This document shows, in pieces, positions 6,224 through 6,794 of a stretch of DNA of 6,794 nucleotides; positions within the stretch are counted from its first letter, which is position 1; every line of letters begins with the position of its first letter. The notes below the pieces were generated by a model. The model was not told where the DNA came from. It ran no database searches and saw only the letters and a list, made by a program, of their open reading frames with translations. The position numbers and the translations under genes are program-made. The DNA comes from Bacteroidales bacterium (GTDB lineage: Bacteria; Bacteroidota; Bacteroidia; Bacteroidales; UBA7960), in contig PWNY01000053.1 in assembly GCA_003557805.1 (NCBI GenBank), positions 1 to 6,794 on the forward strand, given 5' to 3'.

Positions 6224-6794
6224 TTCTTATACGGGATTTTTTTCTTTCCAAAAGTTGCATAAGCACCGATATGGGTGATCTGAACCGTGAACATAACATC
6301 ATGGCAGCAATAATATAAGGTTTATAACCTGCCTGCCTGTATGTGTCGGGTCGTGACTGCTCAAAAACCTCTGAACTCACCTCTCCCTTTGGGCATGAAA
6401 CCCCCGATATATCTGCCGGGAGGCAGTGCATATACAGGGCACTGCTACCTGCGGTCAGGGATTTAAGCCTGTGGTCATACTCCCAGTCGACATGCCTGGA
6501 GTTCTCTTTCAGGCATTCAAGCTCAAGCTCTTCAAGGGCCTTTTTGTCACCGGCCTTGAGGATTTCGGTGCGCCTCTCCATTATCTGGTATGGCGCCCAG
6601 CTTTTTGGATATACAATATCTGCATCTCTCATTGCATCAACCATTGAGTTGCCAATAGAGAAAGAGCCTCCGCTTTTACCTGCATTTTCGGATGCTATCT
6701 GCGTAATTTCGGGGATAAGATCATAACCTTCAGGGTGGGCAAGAACCACATCCATACCCATCCTTGTCATAAGGGAAATAACCCCCTGTGGGAC
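6216..6794 (-). CDS. ygeW: YgeW-type knotted carbamoyltransferase, C-terminal part
   Basis: The frame is open to the window edge, so this is the C-terminal 192 residues of a longer protein; transcarbamylases of this group run about 390-400 residues. It begins VPQGVISLMTRMGMDVVLAHPEGYDLIP, continues with DADIVYPKSWAPY, and carries the transcarbamylase motif HCLPA at visible residues 123-127 followed by DISGVSC. From memory this matches E. coli YgeW much more closely than ornithine or aspartate transcarbamylase, notably HPEGYDLIP, YPKSWAP and HCLPADISGVSC. The family uses or forms carbamoyl phosphate; the second substrate of YgeW is not securely known. In E. coli, ygeW sits in a cluster linked to anaerobic purine or uric acid breakdown. 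The N-terminal carbamoyl-phosphate motif (STRTR-like) is outside the window. The gene ends in TAG within the start of the amidase gene. Confidence 0.88.
   Translation of the reverse strand, partial: VPQGVISLMTRMGMDVVLAHPEGYDLIPEITQIASENAGKSGGSFSIGNSMVDAMRDADIVYPKSWAPYQIMERRTEILKAGDKKALEELELECLKENSRHVDWEYDHRLKSLTAGSSALYMHCLPADISGVSCPKGEVSSEVFEQSRPDTYRQAGYKPYIIAAMMLCSRFRSPISVLMQLLERKKSRIRNE

Noticed and set aside
6343..6726. Plus-strand open frame opposite the carbamoyltransferase
   Set aside because: It is a shadow of the ygeW frame, whose HCLPA motif and family match are clear.
6216..6794. Carbamoyltransferase as ArgF (ornithine transcarbamylase)
   Set aside because: HCLPA is shared, but HPEGYDLIP, YPKSWAP and the DISGVSC continuation fit YgeW, and no arginine genes are nearby in the window.

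Overview
The window reads as an ordinary chromosomal segment from a member of the Bacteroidota, probably an environmental, Bacteroidales-like lineage. The lineage call rests on three things. The Obg, Hpt and Adk proteins resemble Bacteroidota versions as I remember them, including Obg starting MNSNFIDYVKI and Adk with a short LID. The hpt-adk-obg gene order fits. Start codons are preceded by A/T-rich stretches rather than Shine-Dalgarno sites. I could not run a database search, so this is recognition from memory. There are eight genes, two of them cut by the window edges. I see no mobile element, CRISPR array, rRNA or tRNA.

Left part (1-2410): the 3' end of a rightward flavin-binding (pyridoxamine-phosphate-oxidase-like, NimA-like) gene meets, tail to tail with only 3 bp between, a leftward operon hpt-adk-obg. 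This operon combines purine salvage (IMP/GMP synthesis), adenylate interconversion and a ribosome-associated GTPase. All three use purine nucleotides, and in other bacteria Hpt and Obg are ppGpp-binding proteins.

Middle (2411-3410): a 181-bp AT-rich divergent region separates hpt from truA, which encodes the tRNA pseudouridine-38/39/40 synthase. It holds two adjacent inverted repeats and one weak Bacteroidota-type promoter match towards truA. The end of truA overlaps the end of the next, oppositely oriented gene by 23 bp.

Right part (3388-6794): a compact leftward gene set reads, in transcription order, ygeW-type carbamoyltransferase (5' end outside the window), an amidase-signature enzyme with an N-terminal membrane anchor or signal, and an AI-2E/PerM-family membrane protein. 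The first two genes overlap by 8 bp (ATGAATAG) and the last two are 16 bp apart, so co-transcription is likely. YgeW-type enzymes are linked in enterobacteria to anaerobic purine/ureido-compound breakdown. This is therefore the least ordinary part of the window and the one whose upstream neighbours would be most informative.

No clearly novel system is visible. The most interesting points are the YgeW-amidase coupling, the inverted repeats in the hpt/truA gap, and the non-canonical SKCD nucleotide-specificity motif in Obg.
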